From Leptospiraceae bacterium (GTDB lineage Bacteria; Spirochaetota; Leptospiria; Leptospirales; Leptospiraceae): 39,445 nt of DNA. A model generated the notes under the pieces. It made no database searches. It was not told where the DNA came from and saw only the letters and a list, made by a program, of their open reading frames with translations. Positions 26,946 through 34,209 of this stretch are shown in pieces. Location: contig JADJFV010000020.1 of assembly GCA_016708435.1 (NCBI GenBank), positions 1 through 39,445 of the forward strand, written 5' to 3'. The position numbers and the translations under genes were made by a program. The stretch's first letter is position 1. Every line of letters starts with the position of its first letter.

Positions 26946-28148
26946 TTATGGTAGCGTAACTTTGGTCCATGTAATTCCATCAGTGGAACTAAGCAGATAT
27001 TGACTTTGAGATGTTCCTACTTTTAAACTAAATACTGCATAGAACTTATCGCCTAATGCGGTATAGCCGTTCATACCCGCTAGAGTTCCTAAATCCGTTG
27101 GAAAAATGGGAGTAACCGTTGACCAATTCGTTCCATCGGTTGATCTTGTAGCCGAGAGCGTAAATACATTGTTATTCCAGATTCCAGCTATTAGTAAGTA
27201 TATTCCTGTTGATGTCTTTATTAGTCTATTTGGCTGTGCATTAATTCCTGTATTAACAGTTCCGTCTGCGTTAATCGGAAAGGTAATCCCACCTGTGAGC
27301 GTTCCCGATGTAGATTTATAAATAGAAAGTGTTCCGTTATTATTGTTCCAAGCTCGATACGCATTATCCATATATACCGCAGAATAATTCCAACTGTTAA
27401 AAGAAAGTCCTCCAGTTATCGTTCCTGCATTCACCCAGCTTGTGCCATTGAATGTTTTACTCAATCCACAACCAGGATTACCATTATCCGCAACATAAAA
27501 TGAATTGCAGGAAAATCCTGTATTTGTTGTCCAAGTAACTCCATCGGATGTGGTTAATAGTGCATTACCTGCAGAACTGTTAATTGAAAAATGTGATTTC
27601 CCACCTGAATAAAGAAATGAACTGCCTGAGTTCATGGTATACGTGCCTGTATTCGTTGTTGCTAATGTGATTGTATTCAAGTCCGTTCCCGTTCCATAGT
27701 ATTGTGCATCTGTCGTTTGTGAACCCGTGGAAAAGGTAACCTTTTGTCCAAAGATCATATAACTCCCATTATCATAACCTACTAATGCAGCTTTACAACC
27801 TGAATTTCCAGTAGACGTGTAAGCACCTACACAATCTCCTATCTTCACAGAATACTTAGTAAAATCCGAACCGTTAGTCGAAACCCAAACAGTGGGAGCC
27901 GTAGAAGAATAAGAATCCGATGTTACAATAATTCTATCTGAGTATCCAAAGATGTTGGAGGGGGATGCAACATTGCCACCATTATTAAAACCACTACTAG
28001 CGTTAGAAAAACTCGTAGGCCAGATAATTAAGTCTGCAACAAATCCTATCGGAGTAAACGGATCACTTTGATTTTTGAATTTATAATCTCGCTTCGCACA
28101 TTGGATAGAGAGTAAAGTCAATAGGAATAATAGTATATATTTTTTCAT
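26946..28148 (-). CDS. Asp-box beta-propeller lipoprotein, copy B2
   Basis: A 400-residue lipoprotein (MKKYILLFLLTLLSIQC, Cys17) with a sialidase-type propeller. It has repeated Asp-box-like turns: VSTNGSDFTKYSV, TTSDGVTWTTNTG, RSTDGTNWSTVTP and SSTDGITWTKVTLP at the C-terminus. No sialidase catalytic arginine triad can be assigned, so it is better seen as a structural or binding propeller. It is a paralogue of 29522-30745, with long stretches identical in protein and nearly identical in DNA (for example around GGLSFNSWNYSAVYMDN), while the N-terminal 60 residues differ. It starts 10 bp after the stop of A2 and is followed 29 bp later by the FecR gene, so co-transcription is likely. Confidence 0.85.
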   Translation of the reverse strand: MKKYILLFLLTLLSIQCAKRDYKFKNQSDPFTPIGFVADLIIWPTSFSNASSGFNNGGNVASPSNIFGYSDRIIVTSDSYSSTAPTVWVSTNGSDFTKYSVKIGDCVGAYTSTGNSGCKAALVGYDNGSYMIFGQKVTFSTGSQTTDAQYYGTGTDLNTITLATTNTGTYTMNSGSSFLYSGGKSHFSINSSAGNALLTTSDGVTWTTNTGFSCNSFYVADNGNPGCGLSKTFNGTSWVNAGTITGGLSFNSWNYSAVYMDNAYRAWNNNNGTLSIYKSTSGTLTGGITFPINADGTVNTGINAQPNRLIKTSTGIYLLIAGIWNNNVFTLSATRSTDGTNWSTVTPIFPTDLGTLAGMNGYTALGDKFYAVFSLKVGTSQSQYLLSSTDGITWTKVTLP

Positions 28149-28158
28149 AGCAATTCTC

Positions 28159-29430
28159 CTAAAATTGAAATTCTAGATTGAGTTCATACTTTTGTTCAAA
28201 CTTTCCTAAATAGGTGTAAGAATAAGGATTGAAATTTGGATAGATTCTCATAGAAGATGAGGGGATAATTTTGTTTTTCCCACTAAAGAAATAAGCATCT
28301 AATACATTGTATGCCCAAAATGCCAAGAGCACTCCAAGTGATTCATCTCTTTTTCTACTTGTTTCTTGAATTAACTTTCTATCTTCTATATAAGAATTGA
28401 TTGCATATAACTTAACAGGAGTAGGAGCGAATGGCATATTAATAATAAACCCATTCGGATTGTTTTCATAACCCTTCTGCGCAATTTCTACTGCCTGATC
28501 GTCTGCATAAGTTTTTCCTGCAAGTAAAAGTCCAACCGATAAGAATAAAGATCCTTTCAGTTTATCCCCACCATAGATTTGTCCGTAACCCGGTAAGAAT
28601 AAAGAACGAATAGCGCGTTGTGCGGGAGTGCTAGGTCTTTGGCTTTTTTCTCCTTTGAATGTTCCTTCGTTCCATTCTCTCGCCGCAAAATAAGAAGTAA
28701 ACGCATCTGCTAATAAAAGAGCAACGAGAAATCCATTTGCAGTCGATTCTAAGGTTTCACGATTTCTCTTAGTATCTGCTGACGCATTTCCCTGTTGCAT
28801 GATTGTTCTTCCTGTTACACCTCCCTCTAAACTATAACCTTTTCTTATATCTGAAATCGTATATGAAAAGAATAAGCACTGCGTATTTCCATTGGACGCA
28901 TATTGCCCACTGCAATAGGGTAGTGTTACATTTACAGTATACGCCTCTGCGATTCCAATCTTATGTTTTTCTTTCGCAGTCCTTACATCCAGAAAATTAA
29001 CAAATGCAACAGTTTCTAAAAGAGTAAAAGTTCCTCCGCCCCAATAGTTCTTAGTACGGTATAATCCCGAATAGCCGGGGATAATGGATAATGCTGCGTT
29101 ACCCCAAGGACTAATCTGATCTTCCTCCGGACGAAATTCCCATTCACTTCCTTCTGCGGATGCTTCTGCTACCCGTTCCTTTTCTTTTTCTTCTTCCAAT
29201 TTCTTTTGCTCTATGGTAAGTGCTGCTAATAGACTTGTCCACACGATTGGTCTTACTCTTACCGTTTTAAATTCCTTCTTACTGCTTTCTTCGATTCGTC
29301 CGTTCTCATACTCGACACGTATCGTCTGACGTTTCACTGTTGCCTTGACGTTACTTATCACAGTCCCATTCTTCTTTACAACCTCATCTGAAAAGATTGG
29401 GATTGTTAAGAAGAGGATTATTATCGTCAT
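28159..29430 (-). CDS. Membrane protein with duplicated PGxGQxY-type motifs, copy A2
   Basis: A 423-residue envelope protein. The N-terminal domain (VVKKNGTVISNVKATVKRQT and on) is small and beta-rich, then comes a Glu/Lys coiled coil (EEEKEKERVAEASAEG). Two DUF5683-like segments follow, NAALSIIPGYSGLYRTKNYW and RSLFLPGYGQIYGGDKLKGS, each followed by hydrophobic stretches. About the first 94 residues after the leader are identical to copy A1 (30747-32195); the rest diverges. The start is unusual. ATG 29430 has no ribosome binding site and lies at the edge of a repeat relic (29431-29442). A better-placed ATG upstream (29470, after AGGGGAA) gives only MKIKTE and a stop. Translation may restart at 29430, giving a leader without basic residues, MTIIILFLTIPIFS. 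Confidence 0.75.
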   Translation of the reverse strand: MTIIILFLTIPIFSDEVVKKNGTVISNVKATVKRQTIRVEYENGRIEESSKKEFKTVRVRPIVWTSLLAALTIEQKKLEEEKEKERVAEASAEGSEWEFRPEEDQISPWGNAALSIIPGYSGLYRTKNYWGGGTFTLLETVAFVNFLDVRTAKEKHKIGIAEAYTVNVTLPYCSGQYASNGNTQCLFFSYTISDIRKGYSLEGGVTGRTIMQQGNASADTKRNRETLESTANGFLVALLLADAFTSYFAAREWNEGTFKGEKSQRPSTPAQRAIRSLFLPGYGQIYGGDKLKGSLFLSVGLLLAGKTYADDQAVEIAQKGYENNPNGFIINMPFAPTPVKLYAINSYIEDRKLIQETSRKRDESLGVLLAFWAYNVLDAYFFSGKNKIIPSSSMRIYPNFNPYSYTYLGKFEQKYELNLEFQF

Positions 29431-29442
29431 TGTAGAGACGCG
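29431..29442. repeat. Half of a TGTAGAGACGCG-type palindromic repeat at the A2 start
   Basis: TGTAGAGACGCG (plus strand) corresponds to one arm of the palindrome that is complete in copy A1 (GTATAGACGCAC/GTGCGTCTCTAC at 32107-32167). It lies directly before ATG 29430 and separates a well-initiated six-codon frame from the rest of the gene. Confidence 0.6.
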
Positions 29443-29521
29443 ATTATTCTGTCTTTATTTTCATTCGATTCCCCTATTTTTTTTTAAGAAATTTATCATG
29501 CTTATCCATTCAAATCCTTTC

Positions 29522-30745
29522 TTATGGTAGCGTTACTTTGGTCCACGTAATCCCATCTGTGGAGCGAAGTAAGTAGAATGAATAGTAGGTTGCATTAGCT
29601 GCTTTTAATCCCATCACAGCATAGAACTTATCGCCTAATGCGGTATAACCGTTCATACCCGCTAGTGTTCCTAAATCACTTGGAAATATTGGAGTAATCG
29701 TTGACCAATTTGTTCCATCTGTAGACCTTATCGCCGAATAGGTAAATACATTGTTAATATAGTTTCCGGCTAATAGTAAGTATACTCCTGTTGATGTTTT
29801 TACCAGTTTACTTGGACTTCCATTTGTAATGCCATTCATACTGACAGTTCCTTCTGCGTTAGCCGGAAAGGTAATCCCTCCTGTAAGCGTTCCCGATGTA
29901 GATTTATAAATAGAAAGTGTTCCGTTATTATTGTTCCAAGCTCTATACGCATTATCCATATATACCGCAGAATAATTCCAACTGTTAAAAGAAAGTCCTC
30001 CAGTTATCGTTCCTGCATTTACCCAGCTTGTTCCATTGAATGTTTTTACTAATCCACAACCGGGATTACCGTTATCCGCAAGATATAAACTAGAACAATA
30101 CTGACTCGCAAATGTATTCCAGGTAACTCCATCGGATGTGATTAATACCGCGCTGCCCCCATTCGTATTTGCCGTAGTATACAATTTCCCGCTTGCATAG
30201 AGAAATTTAGCATCATACGAATTTACGGTATACGTCCCAGTATTCGTTGTTGCTAATGTGATTGTATTCAAGTCGGTTCCTGTTCCATAGTATTGTGCGT
30301 CTGTTGTTTGTGGGCCTGTGGAATTGGTAAACTTTTGTCCTAAGATCATATAACTCCCATTGTCATACCCAACCAATGCAGCTTTACAGCCTGTAGATGT
30401 CGAACTACTAGAAGTAGATTGAACACCTACACAATCTCCTATCTTCACAGAATACTTTGTAAAATCCGAACCGTTAGTCGAAACCCAAAAAGTGGGCGCC
30501 GTAGAAGAATAAGAATCTGATGTTACAATAATTCTATCCGAGTAACCGAAAATATTCGAAGGTTGATTGGATGATCCAGAGTTAAAGCCAGAAGAATTTG
30601 CTCCATATATATCTGCTGCCAATTTGTAAACCAAAAAAGAACTTTGATTGGCAGGATCGAATATATTTTGTTTCGCTGCGTCTAATTCGTCATTTCTGCA
30701 ACTAGTCAAACTGCAAAATAAAATTATTAAAATAATATATTTCAT
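29522..30745 (-). CDS. Asp-box beta-propeller lipoprotein, copy B1
   Basis: A 407-residue lipoprotein (MKYIILIILFCSLTSC, Cys16) and paralogue of B2. It has the same propeller blades and Asp-box turns (VSTNGSDFTKYSV, ITSDGVTWNTFAS, RSTDGTNWSTITP, RSTDGITWTKVTLP). The N-terminal linker after the cysteine (RNDELDAAKQNIFDP) is unlike that of B2. It lies one base after the stop of A1, so A1 and B1 are tightly coupled. A 91-bp gap separates it from A2. No catalytic site can be assigned; a ligand-binding or structural role at the membrane is inferred. Confidence 0.85.
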   Translation of the reverse strand: MKYIILIILFCSLTSCRNDELDAAKQNIFDPANQSSFLVYKLAADIYGANSSGFNSGSSNQPSNIFGYSDRIIVTSDSYSSTAPTFWVSTNGSDFTKYSVKIGDCVGVQSTSSSSTSTGCKAALVGYDNGSYMILGQKFTNSTGPQTTDAQYYGTGTDLNTITLATTNTGTYTVNSYDAKFLYASGKLYTTANTNGGSAVLITSDGVTWNTFASQYCSSLYLADNGNPGCGLVKTFNGTSWVNAGTITGGLSFNSWNYSAVYMDNAYRAWNNNNGTLSIYKSTSGTLTGGITFPANAEGTVSMNGITNGSPSKLVKTSTGVYLLLAGNYINNVFTYSAIRSTDGTNWSTITPIFPSDLGTLAGMNGYTALGDKFYAVMGLKAANATYYSFYLLRSTDGITWTKVTLP

Positions 30746-30746
30746 A

Positions 30747-32195
30747 TTAAAACTCCACTGTTAGATTTAGCGTATAATAAGGTTCAAGTCGAAAACTACC
30801 ACCTACACCCGGTGCGCTTCGATAGGACATATTCGGTGTTATCCGTATCTTGTTATCTAATTTATTCACTCCTGATAGAAAAGTTGCATCTAACAAATTC
30901 CAAGCCCAAAAAACTCCAAAGTATGTCCAAGCCTGGTTTCGTTTTTCTACTGCATCTGCCAATCCTTCTTGCTTATCTTTTGTTAGTAAATTAGATACTG
31001 CGTATGCCTGTACCGGGTTGAATTGAAAAGCATACAGTGAATATGTCGGCATGAAAACAAACAGAGTATCCTTGTAATTACGAAAAGTATTTGCCACACT
31101 AGACTCCGTAGCAGCCACATTTCCGAAGAGTGCAAGTCCAACGGCTAAGTAAGAGTATCCTTTAATTGTATCTCCTCCATAGATTTGTCCCAAACCTGGA
31201 AAAAAAAGCGACCGACTAAATCGACTTAAACGGGTGGTTGGCTTTTGTGATTTTGTTCCTGTATAATTCCCTTCGTTCCAGGTACTCGCACTAAAATAGG
31301 ACAATACACTATCAGTGAGAAGAATGGCACCAAGAAATGCAGAAGCATTCATTAGCTCTTGCGAATAAGCACGATTAGTCTTACCTTGCACATCGAAAGA
31401 GGTTAAATCTCTACCACTAATAGCTCCTTTATATTTATAAGTTCGAGTCCCAAATAATATGTAGTCAGGAATTATTCCATAAGAAAAGTTTTCTGATGTA
31501 AAATAGCTACTGGTATTATTAATAGTTGTTGATGATGGATCCTTTGGTTTAAGAATATATCCCAATTGTGTAGTCACTTGCAGTTGAATAAAATTAACTG
31601 TTTGATAATATTCCGGTATATTTGCCGTAACCTTCTTAGCGCCTGCTACATCTAGAAAGTTAAACAGGGCAAGTGACTCCAAAGCAGAAAAAACCCCACC
31701 ACCAAAGTAATTCTTAGTGCGGTATAATCCCGAATAGCCGGGGATAAGACCTAATGCAGCATTTTTCCAGGGGCTAATCTGATCTTCCTCTGGACGAAAT
31801 TCCCATTCACTACCTTCTGCGGATGCCTCTGCTACCCGTTCCTTTTCTTTTTCTTCTTCTAGTTTCTTTTGCTCTATGGTAAGTGCTGCTAGTAGACTTG
31901 TCCACACGATTGGTCTTACTCTTACCGTTTTAAATTCCTTCTTACTGCTTTCTTCGATTCGTCCGTTCTCATACTCGACACGTATCGTTTGACGTTTCAC
32001 TGTTGCCTTGACGTTACTTATCACAGTCCCATTTTTCTTTACAACCTCATCTGAAAAGATTGGGATTGTTAAGAAGAGGATTATTGTAAATAACCCCAAC
32101 GCAATCGTATAGACGCACGAAAACTCAATGTTGCTTCTTTGGGGCGCAACATAAGGTGCGTCTCTACGGGAATAAATATTTCTTTCTTTGTTCAT
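30747..32195 (-). CDS. Membrane protein with duplicated PGxGQxY-type motifs, copy A1
   Basis: A 482-residue paralogue of A2 and first gene of the operon. GGAG lies 5 nt before ATG 32195. The N-terminus is MNKERN, then about 27 residues encoded by a palindromic repeat (IYSRRDAPYVAPQRSN and on), then the true hydrophobic leader LFTIILFLTIPIFS. The mature part has the same N-terminal beta domain and coiled coil as A2, and two DUF5683-like segments, NAALGLIPGYSGLYRTKNYF and RSLFFPGLGQIYGGDTIKGY, with hydrophobic helices. The C-terminus ends in alternating residues (YYTLNLTVEF), like an outer-membrane strand. A promoter with an operator lies just upstream (32243-32289). The function is unknown; tight pairing with a lipoprotein suggests an envelope complex. 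Confidence 0.82.
   Translation of the reverse strand: MNKERNIYSRRDAPYVAPQRSNIEFSCVYTIALGLFTIILFLTIPIFSDEVVKKNGTVISNVKATVKRQTIRVEYENGRIEESSKKEFKTVRVRPIVWTSLLAALTIEQKKLEEEKEKERVAEASAEGSEWEFRPEEDQISPWKNAALGLIPGYSGLYRTKNYFGGGVFSALESLALFNFLDVAGAKKVTANIPEYYQTVNFIQLQVTTQLGYILKPKDPSSTTINNTSSYFTSENFSYGIIPDYILFGTRTYKYKGAISGRDLTSFDVQGKTNRAYSQELMNASAFLGAILLTDSVLSYFSASTWNEGNYTGTKSQKPTTRLSRFSRSLFFPGLGQIYGGDTIKGYSYLAVGLALFGNVAATESSVANTFRNYKDTLFVFMPTYSLYAFQFNPVQAYAVSNLLTKDKQEGLADAVEKRNQAWTYFGVFWAWNLLDATFLSGVNKLDNKIRITPNMSYRSAPGVGGSFRLEPYYTLNLTVEF
32107..32167. repeat. Nested palindromic repeat inside the A1 signal-peptide coding region
   Basis: The outer arms GTATAGACGCAC (32107-32118) and GTGCGTCTCTAC (32156-32167) pair with one mismatch; the inner arms ATGTTGC (32128-32134) and GCAACAT (32146-32152) pair perfectly. 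It is translated in frame between the n-region and the hydrophobic core of the A1 leader. Confidence 0.8.
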
Positions 32196-32242
32196 GCTAT
32201 CTCCAGCTTACTATTCAAATTTGTAAGCGGTTATTTTCCTTC

Positions 32243-32289
32243 ATAATGAACAATTTTTTTTGATTTGTCAATACGCCAAACAGCGTACT
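32243..32289 (-). promoter_or_regulatory. Promoter and operator of the A1-B1-A2-B2-FecR operon
   Basis: On the minus strand: operator AGTACGCTGTTTGGCGTATT (32289-32270) containing TACGC-N6-GCGTA, overlapping -35 TTGACA (32271-32266), 17-bp spacer, and -10 CATTAT (32248-32243). The transcript would start about 40 bases before ATG 32195. The same operator in the same position is found at 34171-34190 before the response regulator gene, which suggests activation by that regulator. Confidence 0.7.
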
Positions 32290-32382
32290 ATTAAAGCGAA
32301 AAATGAGTTTCATTTTCAAAACAAGGATTGCGCCTATCGACTGATTGGAGAGGATTACTTTTCTATTTACATATAGAAAGAT

Positions 32383-33501
32383 TTATCTCTCTAACATTTT
32401 TTGAATTTGAATATAGAATCTTTTATGTTCTGGTTTAATGCTAAAAATGTTTTCATTTGTTTTGATCGAGATAAACTCTTCTACTTCTTTGACTGAGTCT
32501 CGGAGGTAAACAGCCATTTGCTTGTCTTCAATAGCAACATGGGAAATGAGCCATTGCTTTAAATCATTCACCATACCAAGGTATACGGAAGCGACGCCAT
32601 CTTTCTTTTGCAAGTTTCGAAAGTTGATAAACTCGATGAAGTTTTTATGCTCTCTAATATGCTTATTATAATCAGGATAACCAAATTCCTTCATGATTGT
32701 TTCTTCGATAAGAAAATGATCTCTCGCATAGTTTATCATTTCTAGGATAGATTTTTTAAAGAAAATATCTCGATCACGCGCATTATCAGTCCTATTCGCT
32801 CTTTCCAATTCAACAAGAACTTTAACCAACCATAAATGTTGTGTGTCTATAGTTGGAATATGCAAACCCAATGAATATGCTTTCCAGATTTTATGAACGT
32901 CAGTCGCTATATCACGACTGATAACTTCAACCATATTATCATTACCACAGATTCTATTAAATAAATTGGCTTGATCTTTACTGATCAAAACTGATTTCTG
33001 ATTTTTCATCAAGTCATCAAAAAATGGTCGAGTATCTATTCTCTCTTTTAAAAAGAACTCCTTGTATTTTGTATCTTCTACTAAAATATGTTTTATCAGC
33101 CACTCTTTTAGGATTCTTATAAATTCAGATATCTGCTCGTTCGTATTAATTTGCCTGTAGGAAATGTTTTGCGAAATCTCTTCGACGAAGCCTCTATGCT
33201 GAATCAAATGCTTTTTTGTTTCGGGAAACTCTGCGTAATCCAGAAGACATTCCTCTACCCAAAAATGCTCCGTAACAAAATTTACTAAATCAGAAATGAT
33301 CGAGTCTATTCTTTCAATTGACTCAGGAGAATCAGGTTTCTTGCTTTCATTTTCCAATTGTAACAGTAACCATACAAGCCATGTATGATGCAGGTCAATG
33401 ATTGGAATATCTAAAGCAAAATTATTCTCCCTCCAAATAGATCGGAGTGTTTCTTCCATTTTTAATTGAGGCTCGAGAATCTGTGTGTTTAGTTTTTGCA
33501 T
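32383..33501 (-). CDS. Tandem double-domain bacteriohemerythrin
   Basis: A 372-residue soluble protein made of two hemerythrin domains, each with a full set of di-iron ligands. Domain 1: His39 (IDLHHTW), His79 and Glu83 (EHFWVEE), His98 and His102 (KHLIQH), His138 and Asp143 (KHILVED). Domain 2: His222 (IDTQHLW), His262 and Glu266 (DHFLIEE), His281 and His285 (KHIREH), His321 and Asp326 (SHVAIED). Such di-iron sites bind O2 and can respond to NO or peroxide. Bacteriohemerythrins are usually single domains of about 130 residues; here two are fused with a linker of about 50 residues and a C-terminal tail. The gene is 9 bp downstream of the response regulator gene, so it is co-transcribed and probably acts as oxygen sensor, store or output of that system. 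Confidence 0.92.
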   Translation of the reverse strand: MQKLNTQILEPQLKMEETLRSIWRENNFALDIPIIDLHHTWLVWLLLQLENESKKPDSPESIERIDSIISDLVNFVTEHFWVEECLLDYAEFPETKKHLIQHRGFVEEISQNISYRQINTNEQISEFIRILKEWLIKHILVEDTKYKEFFLKERIDTRPFFDDLMKNQKSVLISKDQANLFNRICGNDNMVEVISRDIATDVHKIWKAYSLGLHIPTIDTQHLWLVKVLVELERANRTDNARDRDIFFKKSILEMINYARDHFLIEETIMKEFGYPDYNKHIREHKNFIEFINFRNLQKKDGVASVYLGMVNDLKQWLISHVAIEDKQMAVYLRDSVKEVEEFISIKTNENIFSIKPEHKRFYIQIQKMLER

Positions 33502-33510
33502 AGCGGTTAC

Positions 33511-34134
33511 CTAGAAGTATCCCATCTCAGAGGCTTTTTTCATTAGCTCGACTCGATTGGTAACGTGAAGTTTTTTATAGATGTTATTGATATGCTTTCG
33601 TATGGTGCCTTCGGAAATACCAAGTTGAAATGCAATCTTGTTGTTTTTCATTCCCGATATAATAAGTTCTAAAACTTGTTTTTCTCTTAAGCTAAGTATT
33701 TCTTCTGTAGGGCATAAGCGTGAACGAAAAAAGTGTAAGACTCTAATTCCAATCGAGGGCGACATGACAGAGCCATCATTTAAAATATCCTCAACGCAGG
33801 ATTTTAATTCTTTCAATTCATTTTTCCAAATGTAGCCATTAGCCCCAAACTGTAGAGCCTGAAAGATGGTGTCATCGGATGAAATACCTGAGATGACTAG
33901 TATTTTTAGAGCCGGAAATTTTTCTTTGACTAACTTGATTAAATCAATCCCACTCATATCAGGAAGACCAATGTCTACAAGCAGAATATCTAGACTCTGG
34001 AGATTATTATCCCGATAACAATCTTCCGCATTCTTCCAAATAGAAATACTTTGATACTCCAAAAGTTCTTCTTTCAGACGAGCTCTAAAAAATTCCTCAT
34101 TTTCTACAATTCCAATTTTACAATCTGAATTCAT
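33511..34134 (-). CDS. NarL/LuxR-family response regulator
   Basis: A 207-residue two-component regulator. The receiver domain (about 5-120) has acidic residues at Glu11 (one position of the usual acidic pair is Asn12), phospho-acceptor Asp54 in LLVDIGLPDMSG, Ser82 and Lys104. The LuxR-type helix-turn-helix (about 146-203) reads LSLREKQVLELIISGMKNNK and GISEGTIRKHINNIYKKLHV. Regulators of this family bind short inverted repeats, often next to the -35 box. The inverted repeat TACGC-N6-GCGTA found 37-56 bp upstream of this gene and upstream of the operon at 32195 is the obvious candidate site. The partner kinase is encoded just upstream (34210-36257) and the hemerythrin just downstream. Confidence 0.93.
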   Translation of the reverse strand: MNSDCKIGIVENEEFFRARLKEELLEYQSISIWKNAEDCYRDNNLQSLDILLVDIGLPDMSGIDLIKLVKEKFPALKILVISGISSDDTIFQALQFGANGYIWKNELKELKSCVEDILNDGSVMSPSIGIRVLHFFRSRLCPTEEILSLREKQVLELIISGMKNNKIAFQLGISEGTIRKHINNIYKKLHVTNRVELMKKASEMGYF

Positions 34135-34144
34135 CTTAGGTTAA

Positions 34145-34190
34145 ACTATACATTGTTCTAAAGAAAAAGCAATACGCAAAACAGCGTACT
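34145..34190 (-). promoter_or_regulatory. Promoter and operator of the response regulator-hemerythrin pair
   Basis: On the minus strand: operator AGTACGCTGTTTTGCGTATT (34190-34171) with TACGC-N6-GCGTA, overlapping -35 TTGCTT (34172-34167), 16-bp spacer, and -10 TATAGT (34150-34145). The arrangement equals that at 32243-32289, and the operator differs by one base. The weak -35 here fits a need for an activator; autoregulation is inferred. Confidence 0.7.
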
Positions 34191-34209
34191 TTTTCAAAAG
34201 CTTACATTT

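Noticed and set aside
32341..32400. TTTCTAT/ATAGAAA hairpin after the hemerythrin gene as a terminator
   Set aside because: The stem is short and AT-only, and no T-run follows on the minus strand.
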